Assembly: GCA_001661245.1 (NCBI GenBank)
Contig: KV454013.1
Span: 447,637 to 511,636 of the forward strand
Reading direction: 5' to 3'
Length of the DNA stretch: 64,000 nucleotides
Source of the DNA: Pachysolen tannophilus NRRL Y-2460
Taxonomy: Eukaryota; Ascomycota; Pichiomycetes; Alaninales; Pachysolenaceae
Shown: positions 8,139 through 17,298 of the stretch, one piece after another
Layout: each line of letters begins with the position of its first letter
How positions within the stretch are numbered: position 1 is the first letter of the stretch
Translations under genes and position numbers: made by a program
The notes under the pieces: model-generated
Databases searched by the model: none
What the model saw: only the letters and a program-made list of their open reading frames with translations
Told to the model about the DNA's origin: nothing

Positions 8139-11093
8139 ATGACTTCAAAAGAATCATCCATTACAGTGGCAGTAAGAGTGAGACCATTCACGCAACATGA
8201 ACAAAATCATTTAATAGAACACGTTCCAGATCAGGTTTTTCTAGGAGATGGCGCTTTGTCTCTGAAACCTAAGCATTCACAACAGATGAAATTTCAGCCG
8301 AAGGGGATTAGGAAAATATTAAATATTGTCGATGACAGAATGTTAATTTTTGATCCATCGGAGACAAACCCTCTTAATAACATTGACACAAATTCATTTA
8401 ACAATGGAGGAAACCAAAGATTGAGTGCTGGTGGGAGTAGTGGGAATTCGGGCTCTGGAAGCTTTATCGGTAAACATAGCAATAGGATCAGAGAGCATAG
8501 ATTTGTATTTGATAGGTTATTCGATGAAGGAGCACAACAAGAAGAAGTGTATAATAATACTACAAAACCTTTATTGGATAGCATATTGGATGGCTTCAAC
8601 GCTACTGTTTTTGCATATGGTGCAACTGGATGTGGAAAGACGCATACGATTACAGGAACACCAAATTCGCCAGGGATCATTTTTTTAACAATGAAAGAAT
8701 TGTTTGAAAAAATTGACCTGATGAGTGATACTCACACCATTGAACTATCTCTAAGTTATCTAGAGATTTATAATGAAACTATAAAAGATTTGTTGAATCC
8801 ATCACCGGCGCTGGGTCCAAAATCGCTTCTGCTAAGAGAAGACGAAAATAAAAGAATATCAGTTTCCAATCTTTCTGTATATAAGCCGCAATCGGTAGAT
8901 GAAGTCATGGAATTAATAACCATTGGAAATGAAAACAGAACTATATCTCCAACAGAGGCAAATTCTACCTCATCTAGGTCTCATGCTGTCTTGCAAATTA
9001 ATGTCGACTCGAAAAATAGAACTGCAAATATTGATGAAGACCATGCTTTTGCAACGTTGTCGATAATTGACTTAGCAGGTAGTGAAAGAGCTTCTGCAAC
9101 TAAGAACACAGGTGAACGGTTACATGAGGGAGCCAATATAAACAAATCGTTATTGGCTTTAGGAAATTGTATTAATGCCTTGTGTGATCCCAGAAGAAGA
9201 AATCATGTTCCATACAGAGACTCTAAGCTAACCAGGTTATTGAAATTTTCCTTAGGTGGAAATTGTAAAACTGTAATGATAGTATGTGTATCACCTTCGT
9301 CTCTTCATTATGATGAGACATTGAATACTTTGAAATATGCCAACAGAGCCAAAGAAATTAAGACTAAAGTCATGAGAAACCAACAAAATTTAACCAGACA
9401 CGTTGGATCATATTTGAAAATGATTACTGAGCAGAAACAAGAAATTGAAGAGTTAAGAACAAGAGAATCCAGAGTTGTAGAACAGAATGTAATGAAACAG
9501 AACTTACAGCGAGAGAAATGTCAAAAGAGGCTGTTAGAGTCATTAGATGAGTTAGATAAAAGTATTAAGAGAAATCAAGCACAGATGAATAGTAAAGCAT
9601 GCATATTAGCTAAGAGGAAATTTTTGATGATATTCAAGAAACATATAGACGATTTTTTACTTTCATTTAACGAGTTGTTTGGTACAAATGAAGATGATTT
9701 CACAGAGATGGATTCAATTTTACCTGGTTTCAGTTCAATATTGCATATCTCAGAGACATTAACCACCAAATTGGTTGTTCAGATTGAAGAATTGGAAAAT
9801 TTATATTTGAAAGAAAATGATTTGGATTTAATTTTGAATAATTCTTCTAAATCTATATTACGTAAACTCTCTGAGTTAGATGGTTGGAACTCTTTTGATT
9901 CAATTAATTTTGAATCACATATTAGTAAATTGAGAGATTCAGTGGAAAAGGAAGTTTTATATCAAAGCTCTATATTAATAGATCAATCATTAAACAAGTT
10001 ATCGTCATTTCGTTTCTTGTCCTATAGTTTATTGAAGTTATTAAAACTTAATATCAATAGCGAGAATGTGAATTTGGTTTCTTTAAATGAGATAACCCGT
10101 GATATTCAAAGTAAACTAAATGATTTGTTACATGATGAGATGAATTTAGTTGTTGAATCATCTTTTGTATCCAAATCTATAAAAACTTCTCCACCAACTT
10201 TATCCCATAAAAATTCGTTTTCCATAATGAGTATGAACAAAAGAGCAAATTCACCTATGCATAAGTCTCCAACCAAAATTTCGAAACCAAGATCACCTTT
10301 GAAAACGACAAAACCTATCAAGAAAGTTAGATGGAGTGTTCCATCTCCATCTAATGATTCTAGTATACTGGGTGAGGAGTTTGAAAACGACTATAGTGCA
10401 GAAAATACAGATACGGATGTCGAAATGAACGATCTTACACCATTACATGAAAAGTTACAAAAAGAAATGAATATATCTCCTGCAAAGGAAAAATATAAGG
10501 AAAATAATGGAAATAATAGATTGCCTGCGTTAAAAGGTTCTAGAGTTAAAGCAAGTTTGACAAGCCGAAAACTTATTCCGCCAACATTAAATAACAAAGA
10601 AAACCAGGTAGAACTGACTGGTAACATTTCATTTAGTAACAAAAACAGTGGAGACTTATCCCCATCGAAAACTAATTTTACATTTACTGCTCCATCACAG
10701 CTAGTCGTCAACGAAAAAGAAACTACTAGATTATCAGAAACCCCCCATTTTAGTAATCTCAACAATAAACATGAAGATGATAAAGAATTGGGATATATAA
10801 TCGATGGGTCACCAACACGACAAAAAAAATTCAGCTTGGGTCCACCACAGAGAATATTCATGCCTCTCAAACCCTCCTCTAGTGGTTCTATTCAAGAAGT
10901 TGGTGATTCCTCAAATATGAAACTATCAGATGGAATCGATGAAAATAGTATGATAGTGAGTAACAATGATTTTATTAGAAATAAGAATGTTGAAAGAATT
11001 GATGGAGCTAGTTCAGCAGACAGTGATAAGAATAATGAAAACAGTGAAAGTCCTATGAAGAGTGTTTTTGGAAATATTACTTCCATATTTTAA
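8139..11093 (+). CDS. KIP3: Kinesin-8 motor Kip3
   Basis: 984-residue plus-end-directed kinesin and microtubule depolymerase, used for spindle positioning and length control. The motor domain (about 8-425) begins ITVAVRVRPFT and contains the P-loop GATGCGKTHT, switch I NSTSSRSHAVL and switch II IIDLAGSERA. The neck segment RNQQNLTRHVGSYLKMITEQK is nearly identical to S. cerevisiae Kip3. The tail is longer and less conserved, with coiled-coil stretches and a basic Ser-Pro region (SPMHKSPTKISKPRSP) that looks like a CDK target. The motor starts close to the first ATG, as in the orthologue. Six in-frame CTG codons (residues 42, 194, 225, 231, 465, 826) sit at variable sites. Upstream gene is GAL83-type, same strand. 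Confidence 0.97.
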   Translation: MTSKESSITVAVRVRPFTQHEQNHLIEHVPDQVFLGDGALSLKPKHSQQMKFQPKGIRKILNIVDDRMLIFDPSETNPLNNIDTNSFNNGGNQRLSAGGSSGNSGSGSFIGKHSNRIREHRFVFDRLFDEGAQQEEVYNNTTKPLLDSILDGFNATVFAYGATGCGKTHTITGTPNSPGIIFLTMKELFEKIDLMSDTHTIELSLSYLEIYNETIKDLLNPSPALGPKSLLLREDENKRISVSNLSVYKPQSVDEVMELITIGNENRTISPTEANSTSSRSHAVLQINVDSKNRTANIDEDHAFATLSIIDLAGSERASATKNTGERLHEGANINKSLLALGNCINALCDPRRRNHVPYRDSKLTRLLKFSLGGNCKTVMIVCVSPSSLHYDETLNTLKYANRAKEIKTKVMRNQQNLTRHVGSYLKMITEQKQEIEELRTRESRVVEQNVMKQNLQREKCQKRLLESLDELDKSIKRNQAQMNSKACILAKRKFLMIFKKHIDDFLLSFNELFGTNEDDFTEMDSILPGFSSILHISETLTTKLVVQIEELENLYLKENDLDLILNNSSKSILRKLSELDGWNSFDSINFESHISKLRDSVEKEVLYQSSILIDQSLNKLSSFRFLSYSLLKLLKLNINSENVNLVSLNEITRDIQSKLNDLLHDEMNLVVESSFVSKSIKTSPPTLSHKNSFSIMSMNKRANSPMHKSPTKISKPRSPLKTTKPIKKVRWSVPSPSNDSSILGEEFENDYSAENTDTDVEMNDLTPLHEKLQKEMNISPAKEKYKENNGNNRLPALKGSRVKASLTSRKLIPPTLNNKENQVELTGNISFSNKNSGDLSPSKTNFTFTAPSQLVVNEKETTRLSETPHFSNLNNKHEDDKELGYIIDGSPTRQKKFSLGPPQRIFMPLKPSSSGSIQEVGDSSNMKLSDGIDENSMIVSNNDFIRNKNVERIDGASSADSDKNNENSESPMKSVFGNITSIF

Positions 11094-11364
11094 AGTTTTC
11101 ATTCAAATATACCCACCTAAAAGTATTCCCCCTCCCTTATAATCATTAGCTACATATATAATAGTTTTACTATTTTCGCCAATAGGAGCATTTGAATATT
11201 TTATAAATTTTATTTGCATATCTGAACTCCAACAATTTCCTGTAGAAATCTTTTTATACATCTAAAAGTAGTAGTACTAGGAACCCCTAAAAAAAGAGAA
11301 AAAAAATCAAGTCAAAATTATATAAAAATATAGATATTATTTTATTTCATTAGAACTTCAAATC

Positions 11365-11862
11365 ATGAGTTACTTTCTATTGAGACAGTCCTTGTTTGGA
11401 AATCAATTCCATCTTTCTACGAAACGTTTTGTTGCGAGGACGCCTTTAAGATTATCATTGACGAATTCATTGTACTCAAGAAATTTTACGTTATCTCTTA
11501 CTAGATTAAATGAAAAGAGATCCACTTCAGCAAATGATCACAATGATCACAACGAACAGCAACTATTAGAGAAAGAGATCAAGGAAAAGCACCATCAAAA
11601 GTTTTTAAAAGAAGAAATTAAATATGAGCATGAACATGAACATCCTAAGCCATACAATCCCCACGTAAGTAAAAAAGTGATTTATAAACTATAAAGTATT
11701 ATTTCATTGACTAATTTTTTTTATATGTATTTTTGATTTTAGAGGGAATTTTACAGGACATTACTGAAACCTTTCCTGAAAGTTTTGGGAATAACAATGG
11801 TAACATATTATTCATTAATTTATTTGTGGGAGTATTTGGATAAGACGTCAGATAAAAGTTAG
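11365..11862 (+). CDS. Small mitochondrial inner-membrane protein, Ina17-like (tentative)
   Basis: Two exons, 11365-11664 and 11743-11862 (139 residues). Donor CAC|GTAAGT, branch region TTGACTAAT, acceptor TTTTAG; both junctions are phase 0. The N-terminus is Arg/Ser-rich without acids for 50 residues, a good mitochondrial presequence. An acidic, His-rich helix (EKEIKEKHHQKFLKEE) follows, then one membrane segment (GITMVTYYSLIYLWEYL) near the C-terminus. The order presequence, coiled coil and TM with a YxWxYL end resembles the F1Fo assembly factor Ina17, but similarity is weak. Two CTG codons in exon 2 (11764, 11776) would give RTLAKPFAKV if read as Ala. Existence of the gene is more certain than its name. 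Confidence 0.6.
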
Positions 11863-12066
11863 AAGGTTACTTAAAATTTATATCAAGTTCAACAATTCTG
11901 CAAGTTTTTGCATCTTGTATTGAAAGCTACATTACATTAGGTAACTCGAATACATACATACATATATATATATATATAATGACCAATGAATATTCTTTTT
12001 TTTTTCAAGTAAAAAAAATTTTTTTTTAAAAGATATGTTTTATTATTTTAATATCATTTGAATTCT

Positions 12067-13449
12067 TCATAATTTAAGTTCTGATTTCAATTTCTTTTCA
12101 ACAGCATCCAAGAATTCTGTGGTGGTAACATAATCGGATCTATTAGTATGACCTCCTGCAAGAGCTAAATCTTTTGTCATGATACCATCAACTTGAACTG
12201 TATCTATAACGACTTTTTCTAAAGTTTCTGCAAATTTAATAACGTCTGGGGTGTTATCCAATTTACCTCTTTGAATTAAACCTCTGGTCCAAGCGAAAAT
12301 TGAAGCAATAGAATTTGTCGAAGTTTCTTTACCCTGTTGATAAAATCTGTAATGTCTAGTAACAGTACCATGAGCAGCTTCTGATTCAAAAGCTTTACCA
12401 TCTGGAGTCATTAATACAGATGTCATTAAACCTAATGAACCAAAACCTTGGGCAACAATATCCGATTGAACATCACCATCATAATTTTTCAAAGCAAGAA
12501 CAAACCCACCTTTAGACTTGATCATTTGAGCAACGATATCATCAATAAGACGATGTTCGTATGTTATACCAATTTTTGAGAATTCTTGTTTATAAGTAGA
12601 ATCATAAACTTCTTGGAAAATATCTTTAAATCTACCATCATATTTTTTTAAAATAGTGTTTTTAGTTGCCAATTTTAAATCCATCTTCTTACTCAATGCC
12701 ATCTTAAATGAAGAATGAGCAAAACCAGTAATCGATTCATCAGTATTATACATTGCTAAACCAATACCAGCACCTTTAAAATCAAAAACGTTTAAAGTCT
12801 TTGGTTCACTACCATCTGCAGGAGTATATTTTAATTCCAAAGTACCAGCACCTGGAACTAATAAATCTGTAGCCTTGTATTGATCACCATGAGCATGTCT
12901 ACCAATGATAATTGGTTTTTCCCAACCAGCAACCAATCTTGGAACTTTTGATCCAATAATAATAGGCTCTCTGAAAACAGTACCATTCAATATATTTCTA
13001 ATAGTACCATTTGGAGATTTCCACATTTCTTTTAAATTGAACTCTTCTACTCTAGCTTCATCCGGAGTAATTGTAGCACACTTAACACCAACACCATATT
13101 TCTTTATAGCATTAGCAGCTTCAACAGTAATCTTATCATCTGTCTTATCTCTTGACTCAATACTTAAATCATAGTACTTCAAATCAATATCCAAGTAAGG
13201 ATTGATCAATTTTTCCTTAATAAATTTCCAAATGATTCTAGTCATCTCATCACCATCCATCTCAACAATTGGGTTCTTAACTTTAATCTTACCCAAAGAT
13301 TGTTGAGATTGGTGAAACAAACGACGCTGTGAAAGATAATTAAAGTATCTTCCACTAACCGAACCACTAGCAACTACGGAAGCGCTATAAACAGTTTTAG
13401 CAGCAGCAAATCCAGCTCCTCTGATCTGAGATTGTCTTGTAGAAAGCAT
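12067..13449 (-). CDS. IDP1: Mitochondrial NADP-dependent isocitrate dehydrogenase
   Basis: 460 residues. Converts isocitrate and NADP+ to 2-oxoglutarate, CO2 and NADPH in the mitochondrial matrix. The first 50 or so residues (Arg, Ser and Ala rich, [13 protein letters not shown]) form a cleavable presequence, distinguishing it from cytosolic or peroxisomal isoforms. Then come [21 protein letters not shown], the substrate-binding [19 protein letters not shown] and [13 protein letters not shown], and the metal-binding [40 protein letters not shown] and the C-terminal [15 protein letters not shown] are also present. No in-frame CTG codon was found in the whole gene. Divergent from the ZIP3-like gene. 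Confidence 0.98.
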   Translation of the reverse strand: MLSTRQSQIRGAGFAAAKTVYSASVVASGSVSGRYFNYLSQRRLFHQSQQSLGKIKVKNPIVEMDGDEMTRIIWKFIKEKLINPYLDIDLKYYDLSIESRDKTDDKITVEAANAIKKYGVGVKCATITPDEARVEEFNLKEMWKSPNGTIRNILNGTVFREPIIIGSKVPRLVAGWEKPIIIGRHAHGDQYKATDLLVPGAGTLELKYTPADGSEPKTLNVFDFKGAGIGLAMYNTDESITGFAHSSFKMALSKKMDLKLATKNTILKKYDGRFKDIFQEVYDSTYKQEFSKIGITYEHRLIDDIVAQMIKSKGGFVLALKNYDGDVQSDIVAQGFGSLGLMTSVLMTPDGKAFESEAAHGTVTRHYRFYQQGKETSTNSIASIFAWTRGLIQRGKLDNTPDVIKFAETLEKVVIDTVQVDGIMTKDLALAGGHTNRSDYVTTTEFLDAVEKKLKSELKL

Positions 13450-13486
13450 TGCCTATTTTTCTTCCCAAAAACTTCAATTCAATGAA

Positions 13487-13543
13487 ATATATATATATAT
13501 ATATATGGATATATATATGGATATATTTATATATATATATATA
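13487..13543. repeat. (TA)n microsatellite with GG interruptions
   Basis: TA repeats broken by two TATGG steps, just upstream of the IDP1 start codon. It could hold the IDP1 TATA element. Confidence 0.75.
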
Positions 13544-13675
13544 AGTCAAAATAACGAGTATTAATAATGACTGATACAACCTCTCTTATTTTGCTGAAAA
13601 ATTATTTCGGTCCGTTGAAGGAAGCAAAAGATGTTAGCGGACAACGAGAAAATTTCAGCAAAAATGATGGGCATA

Positions 13676-13685
13676 TCGGCGGGCT
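13676..13685 (+). promoter_or_regulatory. URS1-like element
   Basis: TCGGCGGGCT, about 300 bp upstream of the ZIP3-like ATG. Differs from the Ume6 URS1 core TCGGCGGCT by one extra G. Suggestive only. Confidence 0.35.
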
Positions 13686-13895
13686 GAAATGTGCACATTC
13701 TAAAGTTGTAAAAGCGGTACAAACGTTAAGTGCGCACGCTGAAAGTCTCAGATGATGTCCAAGATCTGGGTAGTGTAATTCAAATAAAAAACATCCCGAA
13801 TAGGAATACAACATTCGGGAGGCTATTTGCAACAAGATGATCCAAAATAGTTCGAAAAAGGGAATTTTTATAAAACTATTTGATTTCTATTATTT

Positions 13896-13904
13896 AACCG
13901 CCGA
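13896..13904 (-). promoter_or_regulatory. URS1-like element
   Basis: AACCGCCGA on the plus strand, 79 bp upstream of the ZIP3-like start. One mismatch from AGCCGCCGA, the reverse URS1 core bound by Ume6 at early meiotic genes. Its position fits a meiosis-specific promoter. Confidence 0.45.
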
Positions 13905-13982
13905 TAAAAGGGGAAATAAGAAAGAATGTTATTTGAAGAACTTTCTTTGGAATGCTTTTAATTGAAACTATTGGGCCTGATC

Positions 13983-15586
13983 ATGGATTTGGTTCAGCCT
14001 TTTATATATTGCGGTGTATGCCATAAGGATGGAACGTATAATGATGGAGATGGGAAAGCAGACCCCTTTTGGCTAACCTCATGTGCTCATATACTATGTA
14101 GGGAACATGTTGGTGGAAGTAAGGATTACAGTTATTGATCTAGAGAAATATGATGAAGATAATGGAAACGAGCTAACAGTGGCGATATGTTTATTTTTTT
14201 TTTCTGTTCTTCTTTTTTCTTTGCTTAGAAATGTTGAGACCTGCAGATTTGGAAAGATTGAGAATAAGATGTCCAGTTTGTCAAACACAGGAAGTTTCTG
14301 TGGTGAGATTATCAAATAACGTATGTATCAGTCCTGTTATTGATGAGCTATATGAATGATTGAGGGTATCTAACTTTTTTTTTTTTTTCTTTTTTTTTTT
14401 TTGCAAAACAATATAGTTGCCAGGAGACTTGAAACCTTATTTTAAACCATTCCCATCTCAAATTGAAGCATTATTTGCTGCTGCTCAATTTCAATACTGT
14501 GGTATGGCAGAGTTGATATCTCATCAAAAAAAATTTATTGATAAATTGTTTAATAAGATTGACAAACAGAAGCAGTTATTATATGCAGCAAAAGCAGAAG
14601 TTTCACAAGTTGAAGATTTAAAAATTAAAATGACAAATCTTGAAAAACTGAACTTGATGCTAAATAAAGAACTACAAAATATTAAATTGGGATATCAAAA
14701 TGAAAGACAAGGTGGTAATAGTCAATTTAGTAGTTCAATAGCATCTATAACAAATAGAAAAATAACTCCTTCTCGACCGGAAACAGTTGATTTGACCCAT
14801 TTTGATGATGAAAATGAACAAGATAACAGTGATAACAATAATCCGAAAAATCATGAAACTTTTATAAGAAAAATTCAGCAAAGCTCCACATTGAAGAAGA
14901 TTCCAACAAGCTCGCAGCAACAGCAACGTCTACAGCTCCACCAACCTTCATTTCTAACACTTTCATCTACTGCTCACAGTCAAGATAAGAATTTACATAT
15001 CTCAACTGGCACTGGCACTGGTACTGGCCGTCTTGGAAATATCAGAGCAGCTACTGATCAGCAGCGGTATTACAATAGTGATGAATCAGGTTTGGATAAT
15101 GAGTTTAATAATTCAGGTTTAAATAATACCTTAAAACCAATTATGGCAGAATCTACAAATCTTTTCCATTCTCCATTTATGAATAATCAAAATAAAATAT
15201 CAAATAATGGAAGCGGTAATACAAGTAGTACAACCACAAACTCTAGCTTATCAGGTAGACAGACAAACAATAACTTAATTGTCAATAGATCAGCATCAAT
15301 GAGCCCTCTAACTAGTCATGGAAAAACTTCTTTAGAAGGTAACTTACTGTTAAATAATAATAAACTATCAACGATACCTAGGAACAATAACATTAATCCG
15401 AAGAAACCTGGTAACAATAGCATAAGGAATAGATCAGCTACTACACAGAATATCGTTCAAAGATTAACATCTCATATGAAAGTTGGTGGAGGAAATAAAA
15501 ATCAAGTTACGTTAAATACAACTAACGGTAGGTTAGGAACAACTAATAACTCAAATAATAGATCACCGCTTCCCAAGAGAAATTAA
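13983..15586 (+). CDS. Zip3/RNF212-like meiotic RING protein
   Basis: Three exons: 13983-14118, 14229-14320 and 14417-15586, giving 465 residues. Introns have GTAAGG/GCTTAG and GTATGT/ATATAG ends with AGCTAAC and TATCTAACT branch sequences, and phases match (1, then 0). The spliced N-terminus forms a RING: C10-x2-C13, C34-x-H36-x2-C39-x2-H42, C60-x2-C63 (the last pair is CPVC). A short coiled coil (about 105-160) follows, then a long Ser/Asn/Gln-rich tail. This order is that of the Zip3/RNF212 SUMO E3 ligases that mark crossover sites in meiosis. The RING is split over two exons, so a single-frame search would miss it. URS1-like promoter sites support a meiotic role; orthology to ZIP3 is inferred from architecture. 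Confidence 0.75.
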
Positions 15587-15795
15587 ATTCAGATGAGGAT
15601 ATTCCGCTTTCTCGCTACGATAGAACAAAACCGCAACTTTAGAAAAAAAAAATACTTTATTTTATTTTCTCACCTCGTTGATAATAAATAATTGTAGTAA
15701 AGAAGATAAAAAAAATTATAAAATCCATTTAATTTGTTTTCATTTCTTATTTAACAAATAAAGAATATAATAGAGCCCACAACAATGGAAATAGC

Positions 15796-16139
15796 TTATA
15801 TATTTCCTGCTCTCTTTAATTGAACGTAACAGGCAAAAAATGGAATACCAAAACCAGCAGCTAATAGCAAGAAAGTAAAAAAAAATTTTTTTGTTAGTAA
15901 TTCAAATTTGAAACTAAAGAAAAAGTCGAATTCAACAATTCATGAATTCAAATAGCAAGTTACTTACCGAAAAATATGAAATGTGGAATAGCGTATGGAA
16001 CTCTTCTGTTTTTAACCTTGAATGGCAAGTTTGAGTATGGACCAACATCACCATGTCCTGAAAGTTTCTGGGAAGTTGAAGATAAGAATCTTCTAGTTGT
16101 TAACTGCTTAACTGGAGCTTGGGCAATACGAGAGAACAT
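15796..16139 (-). CDS. COX8: Cytochrome c oxidase subunit VIII (VIIc)
   Basis: Two exons on the minus strand, 16139-15968 and 15860-15796, encoding 78 residues. The donor is G|GTAAGT, TACTAAC lies near 15900 and the acceptor is TTAG; the phase-1 junction restores HFIFFAAGFGIPFF. Presequence MFSRIAQAPVKQLTTRRFLSS, then the family block YSNLPFKVKNRRVPYAIPHF. One membrane helix and the C-terminus CYVQLKRAGNI match S. cerevisiae Cox8. A structural subunit of respiratory complex IV in the inner mitochondrial membrane. ATG at 16139 is chosen because no ATG precedes it in frame. Divergent from COX9, another complex IV subunit. Confidence 0.92.
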
Positions 16140-16542
16140 TTTCTTTTTAATTAGTGACAAGATTTAATCTAAAACAATAATAATAACAATTATATTAATC
16201 AATTAGTTGTATTATTATACTACTCACTATATTCGAAATAATCAGTGCGAGTATTTTTTTTTTTTTTTCTCTCTCTTTTACCCGTATAAGCTGCCAACTA
16301 AATTTTTTTCCTTTCCATAAAGTGGTTAGATTTTTTCTTTGAAATTTCATTGGCCAAAGTTAGGAAGGCCCCAAACAGAATCTTTTAGAAAGTGGCCCAT
16401 AACCTCGAAAATACCAAAGAGAAAGAAAAAAATTTAATATGGGAATAATAGATATACAAGTATAGTTAATATATTTATATAATTATATTTATTTTCAAGT
16501 GTTAGAAATAAACATATAAATATTCAAAAAAAAAATTCGAAA
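16140..16542. promoter_or_regulatory. Shared divergent COX8-COX9 promoter
   Basis: 403 bp between the start codons of two cytochrome oxidase subunit genes. Contains ATTGG at 16349-16353 (reverse CCAAT, the Hap2/3/4/5 core) followed directly by CCAAAG, T-rich tracts and a TATA-rich stretch before COX9. Co-regulation is inferred. Confidence 0.6.
16349..16353 (-). promoter_or_regulatory. CCAAT box (candidate HAP complex site)
   Basis: CATTGGCCAAAG centred between COX8 and COX9. CCAAT is the core of the Hap complex, the known activator of respiratory genes in yeasts. A five-base core alone is weak; the gene context raises the likelihood. Confidence 0.45.
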
Positions 16543-16827
16543 ATGGCCGTTCAAATTACAGGTATGATAAGAAGAAGAATAATTGCTGATCTCAGTGTTG
16601 GTATGTATACAAATTTGCGATGATTAATTTTTTTTATCATGATGTTTTACCAGGTTTCCATCTTACTAACTGCTTTCAATTTTTTTTTTTTTTTAATTAT
16701 AGGTGTCGTATTAGGTTTTGCTGGTGCAGCATACTGGTGGTGGGGATTCCACAAGGGTAAGGTTCAAGTCAGAGAAAATTACTATACCCAATTAGCTGAA
16801 AAGAAGAAGGCAGAAGAATCTGTTTAA
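16543..16827 (+). CDS. COX9: Cytochrome c oxidase subunit VIIa (Cox9)
   Basis: Two exons, 16543-16600 and 16703-16827, 60 residues. Donor G|GTATGT, branch point TTACTAAC at 16663-16670, a T run, then ATTATAG; phase 1. Protein begins MAVQITGMIRRRIIADLSVG, followed by GFAGAAYWWWGFHKGKV and RENYYTQLAEKKK. S. cerevisiae Cox9 (59 residues) has the same ITGxIKRR start and YWWWGFH motif. Single-helix subunit of complex IV; it has no cleavable presequence in this family. Its intron is the clearest example of splice signals in the window and supports the others. Confidence 0.96.
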
Positions 16828-17298
16828 AGTTAAGGCGGTTTTAAAAGAAAAGAAAGAAAAACGAAAATGAAACAAAAGTGTTTGTATCAAGAAGTCTTCA
16901 AACAAGTAAGCCCATAGTGTTTTGGTATGAGAATTGAAATAAAAGGTGTTCATTATATTATTATTATTTTTATTTTTTCATTTTCTTTTTTATATTTATT
17001 TATTATCCTTTTAAAGTATTTTTTTATGACAAAAAAAGAAAAATAAAGTAAAAAGTAATTAATCAAAGTTAACGTACACTTATATGTATAAAAAATTTTT
17101 CTTTTTGCAAATATTAAACATAAATGAAGGTGAATTAATTCAATAATGACCAGATGGCTGTTAATGTTGATGACACCATATAATGTAGAGTCGTGTATTT
17201 CTGTATAATATTCTTTTTTAGGAAATCACAATATATATCTTGTTGAGTTAAAGTAAAAGATGTTCCTTTGTAGAGTATTTAAATTCAATTGATATAAG
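16828..17298. other. VPS33 upstream region
   Basis: 471 bp of AT-rich DNA between COX9 and VPS33 with T- and A-rich runs around 16950-17060. No gene or named motif recognised. Confidence 0.5.

Larger units (their letters stand above)
13450..13982. other. Divergent promoter of IDP1 and ZIP3-like gene
   Basis: Starts with imperfect (TA)n at about 13487-13543, followed by a more GC-rich block with two URS1-like elements (listed separately). A 62-codon open frame at 13567-13755 lies here but has no recognisable protein character and is read as regulatory DNA. Confidence 0.5.

Noticed and set aside
13567-13755. 62-codon frame upstream of the ZIP3-like gene
   Set aside because: No protein character; overlaps the URS1-like element and promoter; a chance frame in a GC-richer patch.
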